Below are positions 33,785-43,310 of a stretch of 64,000 nt of DNA, in pieces. Position 1 is the stretch's first letter. The number at the start of each line of letters is the position of its first letter. The translations under genes and the position numbers were made by a program. Source of the DNA: Pectobacterium parmentieri. Its GTDB lineage: Bacteria > Pseudomonadota > Gammaproteobacteria > Enterobacterales > Enterobacteriaceae. The notes below the pieces were generated by a model. It did not search any database. It had not been told where the DNA came from and saw only the letters and a program-made list of their open reading frames with translations. The DNA is taken from NCBI RefSeq assembly GCF_001742145.1, contig NZ_CP015749.1, positions 4,960,001 through 5,024,000 on the forward strand. Reading direction: 5' to 3'.

Positions 33785-34001
33785 AACGATGTTGAGATTT
33801 TATCTTGCTAAAAAGGATGTGAAAGTCGAAAAAGGCAGAAAAATGGCTAAAACATCACAAAACGAACGGTAAAACCTATTGATATCCAGTTGGATAGATA
33901 GGATGACGTGAAACATGGTATCTTGGAGCCGAGGACTTTTGGCTCTAATTGAGTTTTCGCCTGATTCAGCCGGCTAACGATACGATGCGAGGTTATCGCC
34001 A

Positions 34002-34577
34002 ATGCTTTTGGAGAATGGCTGGTTATCCGACATTACCCACACGCCTTCACCGCATTATGATGGTCGCCCAAATGCTGAGGTGCCTTCCTTGCTGGTGATT
34101 CACAATATCAGTCTGCCGCCTGGTGAGTTTGGTGGCCCGTATATTGATCAACTGTTTACGGCTACGTTGGACCCCACTGCGCATCCCTATTTCGCCGATA
34201 TTTCCCATTTGCGTGTAGCGGCACATTGCCTGATTCGTCGCGATGGGCAAACCACACAGTATGTGTCTTTCGACCAGCGCGCCTGGCATGCCGGCGTTTC
34301 GGTGTTTGAAGGCCGTGAACGCTGTAATGATTTCTCTATTGGCATCGAGCTGGAAGGGACGGATACGCTGCCTTTTACCATGGCCCAGTATCACTCGTTG
34401 GTCGCGGTTACACGCCTATTAATGTGGGCCTATCCTATTACACTGTCGAGAATTACCGGACATAGCGACATCGCTCCGGGCCGTAAAACCGATCCCGGAC
34501 CGGCATTTGACTGGGACTGCTATCGTCGCCTGCTACAAGAAAACTGGACAGAAAACAAAGGGAGTCTCGATCAATGA
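34002..34577 (+). CDS. ampD: 1,6-anhydro-N-acetylmuramyl-L-alanine amidase AmpD
   Basis: Cytoplasmic zinc amidase that recycles cell wall muropeptides by removing the peptide from anhydroMurNAc; loss derepresses AmpC beta-lactamases where AmpR is present. Zinc ligands are expected in VIHNIS (His near 34) and [14 protein letters not shown] (His and Asp near 154-164). The 191 residues are slightly longer than in E. coli at the C-terminus. It overlaps ampE by an ATGA junction. Confidence 0.96.
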   Translation: MLLENGWLSDITHTPSPHYDGRPNAEVPSLLVIHNISLPPGEFGGPYIDQLFTATLDPTAHPYFADISHLRVAAHCLIRRDGQTTQYVSFDQRAWHAGVSVFEGRERCNDFSIGIELEGTDTLPFTMAQYHSLVAVTRLLMWAYPITLSRITGHSDIAPGRKTDPGPAFDWDCYRRLLQENWTENKGSLDQ

Positions 34578-35428
34578 CGTTGTTTACACTGTTGCTTACG
34601 CTGGCATGGGAACGGTTGTTCAAACAGGGGGAACATTGGCAGATCGATCATCGGCTTGACGTTGTGTTCCGACACGTTCCCTCTCCTTCTTTATTTCAAA
34701 CACTGTTCCTGACGCTATGCAGCATGGGCGTCGTGGCGGGACTGCTGTGGCTAACGAGCGGCATTCTGTTTGGCCTGATTTCTCTTTTGCTGTGGATTGT
34801 CATCAGCCTGATGTGTATTGGTGCGGGCGAGATTCGTCAGCACTATCGGCGATATTTGCAGGCAGCACAACGCGGCGAGGCGGATGCCAGCCGGGAAATG
34901 GCGGCGGAACTGGCGTTGATTCACGGTTTACCCGTGGGTGCAGGTGAAAGCGAGCAGTTAAAAGAGCTGCAAAATGCATTGCTATGGATAAATTTCCGGT
35001 TTTATCTGGCTCCGCTATTTTGGTTCGTTGCCGCAGGGCCATACGGGCCGGTTGCACTCGTGGGGTATGCATTTTTGCGCGCCAGACAAACCTGGCTTGC
35101 CCGGCATAATACGCCGCTGGAACGTGCACAGTCCGGTGTCGATCGTTTGTTGCATTGGCTTGACTGGGTTCCCGCCCGTTTGGCTGGTGCTGCTTACGCT
35201 CTGCTGGGGCATGGTGAAAAAGCGTTACCTGCCTGGTTCGCCTCGCTGGGGGATTCCCGTAGCTCGCAATACTGGGTGTTAACTCAGTTGGCTCAATTTT
35301 CTCTGGCGCGTGAATCCCACAGCGAACCTGTAGAAACACCCAAGGCCGCCGTGACGCTGGCGAAGAAAGTGACTCTGGTGCTGGTGGTTGTGGTGGCACT
35401 CCTGACGATATACGGTGCACTGGTCTGA
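34574..35428 (+). CDS. ampE: Inner membrane protein AmpE
   Basis: A 284-residue integral membrane protein encoded with ampD, as in E. coli. Four to five hydrophobic segments are visible (near residues 50-85, 140-165 and 260-282). The family region [29 protein letters not shown] lies in the middle part (segment near residues 114-140). Its role is not firmly established; it has been described as a sensory or regulatory partner in beta-lactamase induction. It is convergent with aroP across a shared terminator. Confidence 0.93.
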   Translation: MTLFTLLLTLAWERLFKQGEHWQIDHRLDVVFRHVPSPSLFQTLFLTLCSMGVVAGLLWLTSGILFGLISLLLWIVISLMCIGAGEIRQHYRRYLQAAQRGEADASREMAAELALIHGLPVGAGESEQLKELQNALLWINFRFYLAPLFWFVAAGPYGPVALVGYAFLRARQTWLARHNTPLERAQSGVDRLLHWLDWVPARLAGAAYALLGHGEKALPAWFASLGDSRSSQYWVLTQLAQFSLARESHSEPVETPKAAVTLAKKVTLVLVVVVALLTIYGALV

Positions 35429-35448
35429 TGTTTGTGGTGCGTTGGTAG

Positions 35449-35478
35449 GAAAAATAATGGCCGACAAAGTCGGCCATT
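35449..35478 (-). terminator. Terminator between ampE and aroP
   Basis: ATGGCCGAC (35457-35465) and GTCGGCCAT (35469-35477) form a 9 bp stem with an AAA loop. On the minus strand it runs into ATTATTTTTCC, so it is the aroP terminator and may also stop ampE transcripts. Confidence 0.88.
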
Positions 35479-35509
35479 GAATCAAAAAGAATACGGTGAA
35501 TGCTGAGGC

Positions 35510-36871
35510 TTACTTCATCTGGTTTTTCTTTTTGATAAAGTAACCAACGCCCAGAATAACCAGCCAAACCGGGATCAGCATGACGGAAATCTGAATGCTT
35601 GGAGTCAGGAACATAATCACCAGTATACCCGCCAGGAACAGCAGACAGAGGTAGTTACCCAGCGGATAAAGCAGTGCTTTAAACTTGGTCACCGTACCTT
35701 CTTTATCTTTCTGTGCCCGGAACTTCAGGTGCGCCAGACTGATCATCGCCCAGTTAATCACGAGAGCCGATACGACCAGCGCCATTAATAGCTCAAATGC
35801 TTTACCAGGAATAAGGTAGTTGATCAGCACACAGAGTGCTGTCGCCAGTGCGGAGATACCGATTGCGACAACGGGTACGCCGCGACTATCGACGGTTGCC
35901 AATGCTTTCGGCCCGTTCCCCTGTTTCGCTAGCCCGAACAGCATGCGGCTGTTGCAATAAACACAACTGTTGTAAACCGACAGTGCTGCTGTCAGTACCA
36001 CGATGTTCAGCACCGTAGCCACGACATTGCTATTCAGTTCATGGAAGATCATGACGAACGGGCTACCGCCTTCTACCACTTTACCCCACGGATACAGTGA
36101 CAGCAGGATCGCGAGTGAACCGATATAGAAAATCAGGATGCGGTAGATCACCTGATTGGTTGCGCGCGGAATGCTTTTCTCTGGGTCATCTGCTTCTGCT
36201 GCGGTAATCCCGACCAGCTCCAGACCACCAAATGAAAACATGATAACAGCCATCGCCATGACCAGACCGAGCCCGCCATTCGGGAAGAATCCGCCTTGCG
36301 CCCACAGGTTGGTCACGGTGGCTTCCGGCCCGCCTGTACCGCTGATCAACAGCCAGCCGCCGAAGACGATCATACCAATAATCGCGGCGACTTTGATGAT
36401 GGCAAACCAGAACTCCATCTCACCGTAGACTTTGACGTTTGCCAGATTGATGGCGTTAATCAGCAGGAAGAAGACGGCGGCGGACACCCAGGTCGGAATG
36501 TCTGGCCACCAGTACTGGACGTAAATCCCCACAGCGCTGAGCTCAGCCATGGCGACCAGAACATACAGCACCCAATAATTCCATCCAGACGCAAACCCAG
36601 CGAAATCACCCCAGTATTTATAAGCAAAGTGGCTGAACGATCCGGCTACCGGCTCTTCAACCACCATCTCGCCCAACTGGCGCATAATGAGAAACGCGAT
36701 CAGCCCGCCAATCGCATAGCCTAACAGGACCGATGGCCCTGCCATTTTGATTGTTTGCGCAATACCAAGAAAGAGGCCAGTACCTACCGCGCCACCCAAG
36801 GCAATCAACTGAATATGACGGTTTTTCAAACCACGCTTTAGCGTGCCGTCCGCTTGTTGATTATCCATCAA
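35510..36871 (-). CDS. aroP: Aromatic amino acid permease AroP
   Basis: Proton-coupled transporter for Phe, Tyr and Trp of the amino acid-polyamine-organocation family, with about 12 membrane segments in 453 residues. The N-terminal RGLKNRHIQLIALGGAVGTG and MRQLGEMVVEEPVAGSFSHF segments are diagnostic, and SVYNSCVYCNSRMLFG is preserved. The place next to pdhR agrees with E. coli. TyrR-type boxes upstream suggest repression by TyrR with aromatic amino acids. Confidence 0.94.
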   Translation of the reverse strand: MMDNQQADGTLKRGLKNRHIQLIALGGAVGTGLFLGIAQTIKMAGPSVLLGYAIGGLIAFLIMRQLGEMVVEEPVAGSFSHFAYKYWGDFAGFASGWNYWVLYVLVAMAELSAVGIYVQYWWPDIPTWVSAAVFFLLINAINLANVKVYGEMEFWFAIIKVAAIIGMIVFGGWLLISGTGGPEATVTNLWAQGGFFPNGGLGLVMAMAVIMFSFGGLELVGITAAEADDPEKSIPRATNQVIYRILIFYIGSLAILLSLYPWGKVVEGGSPFVMIFHELNSNVVATVLNIVVLTAALSVYNSCVYCNSRMLFGLAKQGNGPKALATVDSRGVPVVAIGISALATALCVLINYLIPGKAFELLMALVVSALVINWAMISLAHLKFRAQKDKEGTVTKFKALLYPLGNYLCLLFLAGILVIMFLTPSIQISVMLIPVWLVILGVGYFIKKKNQMK

Positions 36872-36908
36872 ATTTAACCCTCTGCCAGTGCAAGTAAAAA
36901 ATACGCCT

Positions 36909-36948
36909 CGTATTATTTACTGTACGTTTGTGTAATTTTATTTTTACG
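36909..36948 (-). promoter_or_regulatory. Candidate TyrR boxes upstream of aroP
   Basis: TGTAAT-TTTATT-TTTACG at 36931-36948 fits the TyrR consensus TGTAAA-N6-TTTACA with two mismatches. A weaker copy (36909-36926) is centred 22 bp away, two helical turns, as expected for a strong-weak box pair. Both lie 40-80 bp upstream of aroP. Confidence 0.6.
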
Positions 36949-36973
36949 GAATGGTTTTTCTTAAAACAAGAAA

Positions 36974-37002
36974 ACCACTACCGTTTGCCAAAGAATAGTG
37001 GT
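36974..37002. other. Inverted repeat in the aroP-pdhR gap
   Basis: ACCACTA (36974-36980) and TAGTGGT (36996-37002) with a 15-nt spacer. Its role is unknown; it could be a dyad operator. The rest of the 640 bp gap (36872-37514) is AT-rich and holds the aroP and pdhR promoters. Confidence 0.4.
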
Positions 37003-37326
37003 AAGTGCGCAAGATTGCACTGATTTCTTATAGCCTGATAATTAAAAGCTATCGCCACATCAAAATTTTTATCTCTCTTTGATTGAACCCCTGGTGATGG
37101 GAAATCGGTGGGCGATACCTCTTTGGGATTACTCCCTTTTATTACCTCTTTATCCCCGCTGTAAAAATAGTGTTTACCCCGATAGGGGACTACTGGTAAT
37201 CACGCTATCTTTGTAAGAATAAAAAATCTTATTTTTTGAATAAAAATTCACTATTTGTGCATTTAAACGGTTCAGCACTGCCTGCTTTACGTTTCAAAAA
37301 AGTTAAAATATAGACAGGGGGGATTA

Positions 37327-37339
37327 ATGGTAATACCAC
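37327..37339 (+). promoter_or_regulatory. Possible second PdhR half-match
   Basis: ATGGTAATACCAC contains the GGT-N3-ACC core of the PdhR site and lies 140 bp upstream of the main operator. The flanks are less symmetrical, so binding is only a possibility. Confidence 0.4.
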
Positions 37340-37465
37340 AGGCGGGCTATCACTTTGCCGCATGTTTCTCGTGCATTTGTTAAAATCTGGTGGGATTGGT
37401 GATTTAGCTCAAGGTCCTTATGGACAGAAGGTGAATACTTTGTTACTTTAGCGTCACGTTTTTGA

Positions 37466-37482
37466 AATTGGTATTACCAATT
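37466..37482 (+). promoter_or_regulatory. PdhR operator
   Basis: AATTGGTATTACCAATT is a perfect palindrome and an exact fit to the PdhR consensus (TTGGTNNNACCAA core). It lies 32 bp upstream of pdhR, where bound PdhR would repress the pdhR-aceE-aceF transcript until pyruvate releases it. Confidence 0.95.
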
Positions 37483-37514
37483 GACTCCGCGCCATTCGCA
37501 GAGAAGAATTCACC

Positions 37515-38279
37515 ATGGCATACAGCAAGATCCGTCAGCCCAAACTGTCAGATGTGATAGAACAGCAGTTGGAGTTTCTGATCCTTGAGGGAACCTTGCG
37601 CCCCGGCGAGAAGCTCCCACCGGAGCGTGAACTGGCAAAACAGTTCGATGTTTCCCGCCCTTCTCTGAGAGAAGCCATTCAACGCCTGGAAGCCAAAGGT
37701 TTACTTTTGCGCCGTCAGGGTGGTGGTACCTTCGTTCAAGCCAATCTATGGCAAAGTGTCAGCGATCCGCTGGCAGAATTACTGAGCACACATCCCGAAT
37801 CACAATTCGATCTTCTGGAAACGCGTCATGCGCTGGAAGGCATTGCTGCCTACTATGCTGCGTTGCGTGGCACAGAGTCGGATTTGCAACGTATCCGGGA
37901 CTGCCATGCCGTGGTTGAGAAGGCGAAGGAAGCGGGCGATCTGGACGCCGAGTCAGAAGCCGTTATGCAATATCAGGTTGCTGTAACAGAAGCCACGCAT
38001 AATGTGGTTTTGTTGCATTTGGTGCGCTGTATGGGGCCGATGCTCGAACAGAACGTGAGGCAGAATTTTGAATTGCTTTATTTGAGCCGTGAAGTGCTGG
38101 CTCAGGTGAGCATTCATCGCGCCAGCATTTTTGAGGCGATTGTTGCCCGTGAGCCGGAGAAGGCGCGCGAAGCATCACACCGCCATCTGGCGTTTATTGA
38201 GGAAGTATTGCTGGATCTTAACCGGGAACATAGTCGGCGCGAAAGATCGCTGCGTCGGCTCCAGCAACGCAAGGACTGA
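37515..38279 (+). CDS. pdhR: Pyruvate dehydrogenase complex repressor PdhR
   Basis: GntR-family (FadR subfamily) repressor that senses pyruvate, 254 residues. The winged helix is at residues about 9-75 ([21 protein letters not shown]), followed by the all-helical FCD effector domain with the histidine-rich metal/pyruvate site. A perfect operator stands just upstream, so it regulates itself and the downstream aceE-aceF genes. The gene is followed by a 143 bp gap that contains a long hairpin. Confidence 0.96.
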   Translation: MAYSKIRQPKLSDVIEQQLEFLILEGTLRPGEKLPPERELAKQFDVSRPSLREAIQRLEAKGLLLRRQGGGTFVQANLWQSVSDPLAELLSTHPESQFDLLETRHALEGIAAYYAALRGTESDLQRIRDCHAVVEKAKEAGDLDAESEAVMQYQVAVTEATHNVVLLHLVRCMGPMLEQNVRQNFELLYLSREVLAQVSIHRASIFEAIVAREPEKAREASHRHLAFIEEVLLDLNREHSRRERSLRRLQQRKD

Positions 38280-38322
38280 GCACCCGTATTTTTGGTGTTC
38301 TGAATGCGACAATGACGACGAT

Positions 38323-38385
38323 GAGCCTGTCTTCGTGCATTTTGCTTAGGGTAAAACCTAAACCAGAATGCAGGAAGACAGGCTC
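38323..38385 (+). repeat. Long imperfect palindrome between pdhR and aceE
   Basis: Twelve bases GAGCCTGTCTTC (38323-38334) pair with GAAGACAGGCTC (38374-38385). Inside, after a G-G mismatch, TGCATT pairs with AATGCA, and TTAGG pairs with CCTAA around a GTAAAA loop. No T tract follows, so it is not a simple terminator. It may set the 5' end or stability of the aceE message, or attenuate read-through from pdhR. Confidence 0.8.
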
Positions 38386-38422
38386 CAACAAACTAACTTA
38401 TTAGAGAAGATAAGGAATAACC

Positions 38423-41086
38423 ATGTCAGATCGTTTAAATAATGACGTGGATCCGATCGAAACCCGCGACTGGCTGCAGGCGATCGAATCGGTCATCCGT
38501 GAAGAGGGTGTTGAGCGCGCTCAGTTCCTGATAGATCAGGTCCTGAGTGAAGCACGTAAAGGCGGCGTCAGTGTTGCTGCTGGTCTGGCTGCGCGTCAAT
38601 ACGTCAACACCATCGCTGTGGAAGACGAACCGGAATACCCAGGTGACCTGGATCTGGAAAGCCGTATTCGCTCAGCGATTCGCTGGAACGCAATAATGAC
38701 AGTGTCGCGTGCCTCGAAAAAAGATCTGGATCTGGGCGGCCACATGGCTTCTTTCCAGTCTTCCGCCACATTCTACGAAGTGTGTTTCAACCACTTCTTC
38801 CGTGCTCGCAATGCGCAGGACGGCGGCGACCTGGTGTACTTCCAGGGCCATATTTCTCCGGGCGTTTACGCTCGTGCCTTCCTTGAAGGCCGTCTGACTG
38901 AAGATCAGATGAACAACTTCCGCCAGGAAGTTCACGGTAACGGTCTGTCTTCTTATCCGCATCCTAAATTGATGCCGGAATTCTGGCAGTTCCCGACTGT
39001 TTCTATGGGGCTGGGCCCGATTGGCTCGATCTACCAAGCTAAGTTCCTGAAATATCTGGAACACCGTGGCCTGAAAGATACCTCTAAGCAAACCGTTTAT
39101 GCCTTCCTGGGCGACGGTGAAATGGACGAACCAGAATCCAAAGGTGCGATCACCATCGCGACCCGTGAAAAACTGGACAACCTGGTCTTCGTTATCAACT
39201 GTAACCTGCAACGTCTGGATGGCCCAGTAACCGGTAATGGCAAGATCATTAACGAACTGGAAGGTATTTTCAGTGGTGCTGGCTGGGATGTTATCAAGGT
39301 TATCTGGGGCGGACGTTGGGACGAACTGCTGCGTAAAGATACCAGCGGTAAACTGATCCAACTGATGAACGAAACCGTTGACGGTGACTACCAGACGTTC
39401 AAATCCAAAAACGGTGCCTATGTGCGTGAGCACTTCTTCGGTAAATATCCGGAGACGGCTGCACTGGTTAAAGACTGGACCGACGATCAAATTTGGGCAC
39501 TGAACCGTGGTGGTCACGATCCGAAGAAAGTCTACGCTGCACTGAAAAAAGCACAGGAAACCAAGGGCAAACCAACCGTTATCCTGGCGCATACCATTAA
39601 AGGTTATGGTATGGGCGACGCGGCTGAAGGTAAAAACATCGCTCACCAGGTTAAGAAAATTAACATGGACGGCGTGCGTTACTTCCGCGATCGTTTCAAC
39701 GTGCCAGTTAGCGATGAAAATATCGAGAAACTGCCGTACATCACCTTTGATAAAGATTCCGCAGAGTACAAATACCTGCATGAGCGTCGTCAGGCACTGG
39801 AAGGCTACCTGCCAACCCGTCAGCCTAAATTCAGCGAAAAGCTGGAACTGCCAACGCTGGAAGATTTCCGCACGCTGCTGGAAGAGCAGAATAAAGAAAT
39901 CTCCACCACAATCGCTTTCGTTCGTGCTCTGAACGTGATGCTGAAGAACCCGTCTATCAAAGATCGTCTGGTTCCGATCATTGCCGACGAAGCGCGTACT
40001 TTCGGTATGGAAGGTCTGTTCCGTCAGATCGGTATTTACAGCCCGAATGGCCAGCAGTACACCCCGCAGGACCGTGAGCAGGTTGCTTACTACAAAGAAG
40101 ACGAAAAAGGCCAGATCCTGCAAGAAGGGATCAACGAACTGGGCGCAGGTTCTTCCTGGCTGGCGGCGGCAACGTCTTACAGCACCAACGATCTGCCGAT
40201 GATCCCGTTCTACATCTACTACTCCATGTTCGGTTTCCAGCGTATCGGCGATCTGTGCTGGGCAGCGGGTGACCAACAGGCGCGTGGCTTCCTGGTCGGT
40301 GGTACTTCTGGTCGTACTACGCTGAACGGTGAAGGTCTGCAACACGAAGATGGCCATAGCCATATTCAGTCTCTGACTATCCCGAACTGTATTTCTTACG
40401 ATCCGTCCTACGCTTATGAAGTGGCTGTCATCATGCATGACGGTCTGAACCGTATGTACGGCGAAGCGCAAGAAAACATTTACTACTACATCACCACGCT
40501 GAACGAAAACTACCACATGCCTGCGATGCCGCAGGGTGCGGAAGAAGGTATCCGTAAGGGTATCTATAAGCTGGAAACGGTTGATGGTAACAAAGGTAAA
40601 GTTCAGTTGCTGGGTTCTGGTTCTATCCTGCGTCACGTGCGTGAAGCGGCTCAGATTCTGGCGAAAGACTACGGCATTGGTTCTGACGTATTCAGCGTAA
40701 CCTCCTTCACTGAACTGGCACGCGAAGGCCAGGATTGTGAGCGTTGGAATATGCTGCATCCAACCGAAGCGCCGCGTGTACCTTACGTGGCTCAAGTACT
40801 GAGCGATGCGCCAGCGGTTGCATCTACTGACTACATGAAGCTGTTTGCTGAGCAAATCCGTAACTTCATCCCGGCTAGCGATTACCGCGTACTGGGTACT
40901 GACGGTTTCGGTCGTTCTGACAGCCGTGAAAACCTGCGCCACCACTTCGAAGTGGATGCGTCTTACGTCGTGGTTGCGGCTCTGGGTGAACTGGCTAAAC
41001 GCGGTGAAATCGATAAGAAAGTGGTTGCTGATGCCATCACTAAATTCAACATCGATGCAGATAAAGTTAACCCGCGTCTGGCATAA
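38423..41086 (+). CDS. aceE: Pyruvate dehydrogenase E1 component AceE
   Basis: Homodimeric thiamine diphosphate-dependent E1 that decarboxylates pyruvate and acetylates the E2 lipoyl groups. Its 887 residues equal the E. coli length, and the thiamine-binding segment [13 protein letters not shown] near residue 230 is present. An AAGGAATAACC ribosome site precedes the ATG. aceF follows after 14 bases. Codon use is strongly biased, as expected for a very highly expressed enzyme. Confidence 0.98.
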   Translation: MSDRLNNDVDPIETRDWLQAIESVIREEGVERAQFLIDQVLSEARKGGVSVAAGLAARQYVNTIAVEDEPEYPGDLDLESRIRSAIRWNAIMTVSRASKKDLDLGGHMASFQSSATFYEVCFNHFFRARNAQDGGDLVYFQGHISPGVYARAFLEGRLTEDQMNNFRQEVHGNGLSSYPHPKLMPEFWQFPTVSMGLGPIGSIYQAKFLKYLEHRGLKDTSKQTVYAFLGDGEMDEPESKGAITIATREKLDNLVFVINCNLQRLDGPVTGNGKIINELEGIFSGAGWDVIKVIWGGRWDELLRKDTSGKLIQLMNETVDGDYQTFKSKNGAYVREHFFGKYPETAALVKDWTDDQIWALNRGGHDPKKVYAALKKAQETKGKPTVILAHTIKGYGMGDAAEGKNIAHQVKKINMDGVRYFRDRFNVPVSDENIEKLPYITFDKDSAEYKYLHERRQALEGYLPTRQPKFSEKLELPTLEDFRTLLEEQNKEISTTIAFVRALNVMLKNPSIKDRLVPIIADEARTFGMEGLFRQIGIYSPNGQQYTPQDREQVAYYKEDEKGQILQEGINELGAGSSWLAAATSYSTNDLPMIPFYIYYSMFGFQRIGDLCWAAGDQQARGFLVGGTSGRTTLNGEGLQHEDGHSHIQSLTIPNCISYDPSYAYEVAVIMHDGLNRMYGEAQENIYYYITTLNENYHMPAMPQGAEEGIRKGIYKLETVDGNKGKVQLLGSGSILRHVREAAQILAKDYGIGSDVFSVTSFTELAREGQDCERWNMLHPTEAPRVPYVAQVLSDAPAVASTDYMKLFAEQIRNFIPASDYRVLGTDGFGRSDSRENLRHHFEVDASYVVVAALGELAKRGEIDKKVVADAITKFNIDADKVNPRLA

Positions 41087-41100
41087 GAGGTAAAGATTAC

Positions 41101-42978
41101 ATGGCTATCGAAATCAACGTACCGGACATCGGTGCAGATGAAGTTGAAGTCACCGAAGTGCTGGTGAAGGTGGGCGACAAAGTTGAAGCTGAACAGTCGC
41201 TGATCACGGTTGAAGGTGATAAGGCTTCTATGGAAGTCCCTTCTCCGCAGGCTGGTGTCATTAAAGAGATTAAAGTCTCTGTTGGTGACAAAGTTGAAAC
41301 TGGCAAACTGATCATGATTTTCGATTCCGCCGACGGTGCAGTTGACGCTGCACCTGCCAAGGCAGAAGAGAAGAAAGAAGCCGCTCCGGCTGCTGCACCA
41401 GTGGCCTCCGCAGCGAAAGAAGTCAACGTGCCGGATATCGGCGGTGACGAAGTCGAAGTGACCGAAGTGCTGGTTAAAGTGGGCGACACCGTTGCTGCTG
41501 AACAATCTCTGATCACTGTAGAAGGCGACAAGGCTTCTATGGAAGTTCCGGCACCTTTCGCGGGTACGGTTAAAGAGATCAAAATCAGCACTGGCGACAA
41601 AGTCTCCACTGGTTCTTTGATCATGGTCTTCGAAGTGGCTGGCAGTGCGCCTGCAGCCTCTGCAGCGAAAGCTGAATCGGCACCTGCTCCAGCAGCCTCT
41701 GCGGCGAAAGAAGTCAACGTACCGGATATCGGCGGCGACGAAGTTGAAGTGACGGAAGTGATGGTTAAAGTTGGCGATAAAATCGCGGCTGAGCAATCAC
41801 TGATCACCGTTGAAGGCGACAAGGCTTCGATGGAAGTCCCTGCGCCGTTCGCAGGTACGGTTAAAGAAATCAAAATCAGCACCGGTGACAAAGTTAAAAC
41901 CGGTTCACTGATTATGGTCTTCGAAGTAGAAGGTGCTGCGCCTGCTGCGGCTCCGGCTGCCAAGCAAGAAGCGGTTGCTGCACCAGCTCCGGCGGCAAAA
42001 CCTGCCGCACCGGCAGCGAAGGCTGAAGGCAAGAGCGATTTCGCAGAGAATGACGCTTACGTTCACGCGACGCCGGTTATCCGTCGTCTGGCACGTGAAT
42101 TCGGCGTAAATCTGGCGAAAGTGAAGGGTTCTGGTCGTAAAGGCCGTATCCTGCGCGAAGACGTTCAGGCTTATGTGAAAGATGCCGTGAAACGCGCTGA
42201 GTCTGCACCAGTAGCTGCCGCTGGCGGCGGTCTGCCAGGCATGCTGCCATGGCCGAAAGTCGATTTCAGCAAGTTTGGTGAAATTGAAGAAGTCGAATTG
42301 GGTCGTATCCAGAAAATTTCTGGTGCTAACCTGAGCCGTAACTGGGTGATGATCCCGCACGTTACGCACTTCGATAAAACCGACATCACTGAACTGGAAG
42401 CGTTCCGCAAACAGCAGAACGTGGAAGCTGAGAAGCGTAGACTGGACGTGAAGATCACCCCAGTTGTCTTCATCATGAAAGCCGTTGCTGCTGCCCTTGA
42501 GCAAATGCCACGTTTCAACAGTTCACTGTCTGAAGATGCTCAACGTCTGACGCTGAAGAAATACATCAACATCGGTGTTGCGGTTGATACGCCGAATGGT
42601 CTGGTGGTTCCTGTGTTCAAAGACGTGAACAAGAAAGGCATCGTCGAACTGTCTCGCGAACTGATGGCGATCTCCAAGAAAGCCCGTGACGGTAAGCTGA
42701 CCGCAGGCGAAATGCAGGGTGGATGCTTCACTATCTCCAGCCTGGGCGGTATCGGGACTACGCACTTTGCGCCGATCGTTAACGCGCCTGAAGTCGCTAT
42801 TCTTGGCGTGTCTAAGTCTGCGATGGAACCGGTCTGGAATGGTAAAGAGTTCACGCCGCGTCTGATGATGCCGATGTCTCTGTCCTTCGACCACCGTGTC
42901 ATTGACGGTGCTGATGGGGCTCGCTTCATTACCATCATTAACAACACGTTGTCTGACATCCGCCGTCTGGTGATGTAA
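41101..42978 (+). CDS. aceF: Pyruvate dehydrogenase E2 (dihydrolipoamide acetyltransferase) AceF
   Basis: Core acetyltransferase of the pyruvate dehydrogenase complex, 625 residues. Three lipoyl domains (near residues 2-75, 104-177 and 203-276) each carry the lipoylated lysine in [11 protein letters not shown], and are joined by Ala/Pro-rich linkers. Then come the peripheral subunit-binding domain ([17 protein letters not shown]) and the catalytic domain with [14 protein letters not shown]. The lipoyl-coding DNA is itself an internal repeat, so copy number could vary by recombination. A strong terminator follows. Confidence 0.98.
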   Translation: MAIEINVPDIGADEVEVTEVLVKVGDKVEAEQSLITVEGDKASMEVPSPQAGVIKEIKVSVGDKVETGKLIMIFDSADGAVDAAPAKAEEKKEAAPAAAPVASAAKEVNVPDIGGDEVEVTEVLVKVGDTVAAEQSLITVEGDKASMEVPAPFAGTVKEIKISTGDKVSTGSLIMVFEVAGSAPAASAAKAESAPAPAASAAKEVNVPDIGGDEVEVTEVMVKVGDKIAAEQSLITVEGDKASMEVPAPFAGTVKEIKISTGDKVKTGSLIMVFEVEGAAPAAAPAAKQEAVAAPAPAAKPAAPAAKAEGKSDFAENDAYVHATPVIRRLAREFGVNLAKVKGSGRKGRILREDVQAYVKDAVKRAESAPVAAAGGGLPGMLPWPKVDFSKFGEIEEVELGRIQKISGANLSRNWVMIPHVTHFDKTDITELEAFRKQQNVEAEKRRLDVKITPVVFIMKAVAAALEQMPRFNSSLSEDAQRLTLKKYINIGVAVDTPNGLVVPVFKDVNKKGIVELSRELMAISKKARDGKLTAGEMQGGCFTISSLGGIGTTHFAPIVNAPEVAILGVSKSAMEPVWNGKEFTPRLMMPMSLSFDHRVIDGADGARFITIINNTLSDIRRLVM

Positions 42979-42981
42979 TCG

Positions 42982-43009
42982 AAAAGCCGGCCTGACGGCC
43001 GGCTTTTTT
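42982..43009 (+). terminator. Terminator of aceE-aceF
   Basis: An 11 bp stem AAAAGCCGGCC (42982-42992)/GGCCGGCTTTT (42997-43007) with a TGAC loop runs into a T run. Confidence 0.95.
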
Positions 43010-43144
43010 CTGATAAGCTGTTATTTGTTATAGCTGTCAGTGATCAAGGACAAATCGTTAGTCGCTTGTTGTTTCAAAATTGTTAACGATTTTGTAAACT
43101 ACAGCGGCAAAGACACGTCCCGGTGGAAGAGGGCGTTATTAAAA

Positions 43145-43274
43145 ATACACCCTATGGATTTCGGGTGGCAGGAAGGCGGCAAGGGGCTGAATCTCCGGGA
43201 GCTTACTCAAGTAAGTGACTGGAGTGAAGACACGATGCTAACGCACCTGCCACTTGAAAGACGACGGGTGTGAC
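43145..43274 (+). repeat. ERIC-type intergenic repeat upstream of lpd
   Basis: About 130 bp, close to the 127 bp of the enterobacterial repetitive intergenic consensus. The core GGGAGCTTACTCAAGTAAGT and the following GACTGGAGTGA match the ERIC central palindrome. The ends are inverted: ACACCC (43147-43152)/GGGTGT (43266-43271), and GGTGGCAGG/CCTGCCACTT further in. It is a non-autonomous, palindromic element and ends about 35 bp before the lpd start, so it is transcribed as part of the lpd leader if the promoter lies upstream of it. Confidence 0.85.
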
Positions 43275-43310
43275 GTCACAGACCCGCCGGAAATCAATTA
43301 AGAGGTCATG

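Noticed and set aside
38672-40945. 757-codon open frame antisense to aceE
   Set aside because: It is a shadow of strongly biased codons in aceE. It has a low-complexity, Phe/Val/Arg-rich composition and no start context.
41097-42032. Antisense open frame over aceF with Ser/Thr/Ala repeats
   Set aside because: The repeats mirror the three lipoyl domains and Ala/Pro linkers of aceF on the other strand; there is no independent evidence.
43040-43273. 77-codon open frame upstream of lpd
   Set aside because: It runs through the ERIC-type repeat and has no ribosome site or similarity; such frames are common within ERIC copies.
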